This document shows, piece after piece, positions 5,532 to 6,409 of a stretch of DNA of 6,409 bases. Below the pieces are notes generated by a model, which ran no database searches, had not been told where the DNA came from, and worked only from the letters and a program-made list of their open reading frames with translations. Both the position numbers and the translations under genes were made by a program. Origin of the DNA: Gammaproteobacteria bacterium (GTDB lineage Bacteria > Pseudomonadota > Gammaproteobacteria > UWMA-0217); contig JALVPS010000106.1 in assembly GCA_027031685.1 (NCBI GenBank), positions 1 through 6,409 of the forward strand, read 5' to 3'. How positions within the stretch are numbered: position 1 is the first letter of the stretch; each line of letters starts with the position of its first letter.

Positions 5532-6409
5532 TCACAGTTGGGGCGCCAGCAGGCGCGCCACCCCCTCCATCAGCTCGATGGCCTGCCCGGCCGGCGGCAG
5601 GCCGCGACCGCAGTCGGCGGTCAGCGCCACGATCCAGTCACGCACCGCCGACAGCTCGGCGGGCGAATAGACGAATACCCCCGTCTCGTAGTTGAGCAGC
5701 AGGCTGCGCATGTCGATGTTGGCCGAGCCCAGCAGGGCCACCCGGTCGTCGATGAGCACCGCCTTGCCGTGCAGCATGCGCGGCCGGTAGCGCAGCACCT
5801 CGGCGCCGGCCGCCTGCAGCTCGCGCAGGTAGGAGCGGCCGGCCAGGTCCGGCAGGCGGTGGTTGGACACGGTGGGCACCATCACGCGCACGGCCACGCC
5901 GCGGTGCAGGGCCAGCAGCAGGGAGCGCAGCAGGGCGTCGTCGGGCACGAAGTAGGGGGTGACGATCCAGATGCGGGTCTCGGCCTCGAAACACAGGGTG
6001 AGCAGCGCGTCGTAGAGGGGATCGGCGCGCATGTCCGGCCCGGAGGGAATGACTTGCACGCGCGCCGCGCCTTCCCGCCCGGCCCCGGATGGCGGCGAGG
6101 CGGCGGGCAGCGCCTCACCGCTGGCATACTGCCAGTCGGCCACGAAGATCTCGCGCAAGACCTGGACCGCCGGGCCGGCCAGCTCGAAGGACAGGTCCAC
6201 CCAGCGCCCCGGCCAGGGACGTGGCCCCAGATATTCACAGGCGATGTTGGCACCGCCGGTGATGGCCCGGCGCTCATCCACCAGCACCAGCTTGCGGTGG
6301 TTGCGCAGGTTGGCGCGGTTCTGGAAGGGCAGCGCCCACACCGGGTTGAACCAGGCCACCCGCCCGCCACCGCGCTGCAGGGCGGCAAAGCGCCGCTGGC
6401 GGGTGGACA
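5532..6409 (-). CDS. cls: Cardiolipin synthase-like phospholipase D protein, C-terminal part (5' end outside window)
   Basis: PLD-superfamily enzyme, most likely a cardiolipin synthase, which joins phosphatidyl groups in the inner membrane. 291 residues are visible (first full codon at 6407), against roughly 400-480 for complete enzymes; the N-terminus and any membrane helices lie outside. Both HKD motifs are intact: NHRKLVLVD followed by GGAN (His codon 6297-6299) and LHGKAVLID followed by GSANIDMRSLLLNYE (His codon 5769-5771). The segment between them has the Cls hallmarks IVTPYFVPDDALL, LPDLAGRSYLRELQAAG and YRPRMLHGK. The C-terminus ends ARLLAPQL, close to the usual RLLSPLL of Cls proteins. 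ClsA- versus ClsB/C-type cannot be settled without the N-terminus. A different PLD phosphatidyltransferase is the alternative. It has no obvious link to the PDH operon. Confidence 0.87.
   Translation of the reverse strand, partial: STRQRRFAALQRGGGRVAWFNPVWALPFQNRANLRNHRKLVLVDERRAITGGANIACEYLGPRPWPGRWVDLSFELAGPAVQVLREIFVADWQYASGEALPAASPPSGAGREGAARVQVIPSGPDMRADPLYDALLTLCFEAETRIWIVTPYFVPDDALLRSLLLALHRGVAVRVMVPTVSNHRLPDLAGRSYLRELQAAGAEVLRYRPRMLHGKAVLIDDRVALLGSANIDMRSLLLNYETGVFVYSPAELSAVRDWIVALTADCGRGLPPAGQAIELMEGVARLLAPQL

Overview
All eight genes that can be supported in this 6.4 kb, GC-rich window lie on the minus strand, so transcription runs from the right end (6409) to the left end (1). Dense coding, strong Shine-Dalgarno sequences and protein similarity suggest a high-GC proteobacterium. 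The divergent DsrC-type protein leans towards a sulfur-metabolising gammaproteobacterium (for example Ectothiorhodospiraceae/Chromatiales). That taxonomic placement is inference; no rRNA or other marker is present.

In transcription order: (1) 6409-5532, the C-terminal part of a phospholipase D superfamily cardiolipin synthase with two HKD motifs, whose 5' end lies outside the window. (2) 5422-4976, a DUF1931 protein with a predicted histone-like fold. (3) 4877-4347, a divergent DsrC/TusE-family protein that lacks the C-terminal redox cysteines and carries a cysteine-rich insertion. A GC hairpin with a short T-run follows it, probably a weak terminator. (4) 4226-3879, a small AhpD/carboxymuconolactone-decarboxylase-like protein with a CxxC active site, read from a GTG start. 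(5-7) 3832-532, a complete pyruvate dehydrogenase set: E1 alpha (pdhA), E1 beta (pdhB) and the lipoyl E2 (pdhC), with 4-base start/stop overlaps. (8) 522-1, the first 174 residues of phosphoenolpyruvate synthase (ppsA), 9 bases after pdhC.

The genes from 4226 leftwards look like one operon at the pyruvate node. PDH converts pyruvate to acetyl-CoA, PEP synthase sends pyruvate to PEP, and the leading AhpD-like CxxC protein could exchange thiols with the lipoyl arm of E2. No E3 (dihydrolipoamide dehydrogenase) gene is in the window. The E1 and E2 sequences resemble, from memory, the cyanobacterial/plastid type of PDH, including Tyr in place of Asp in the E2 DHRxxDG motif.

The most unusual items are the DsrC-like protein and its placement between a histone-fold protein and a thiol-active protein leading a lipoate enzyme operon. 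No mobile element, CRISPR array, tRNA, rRNA or convincing sigma-70 promoter was seen. The non-coding gaps are all under about 120 bases.
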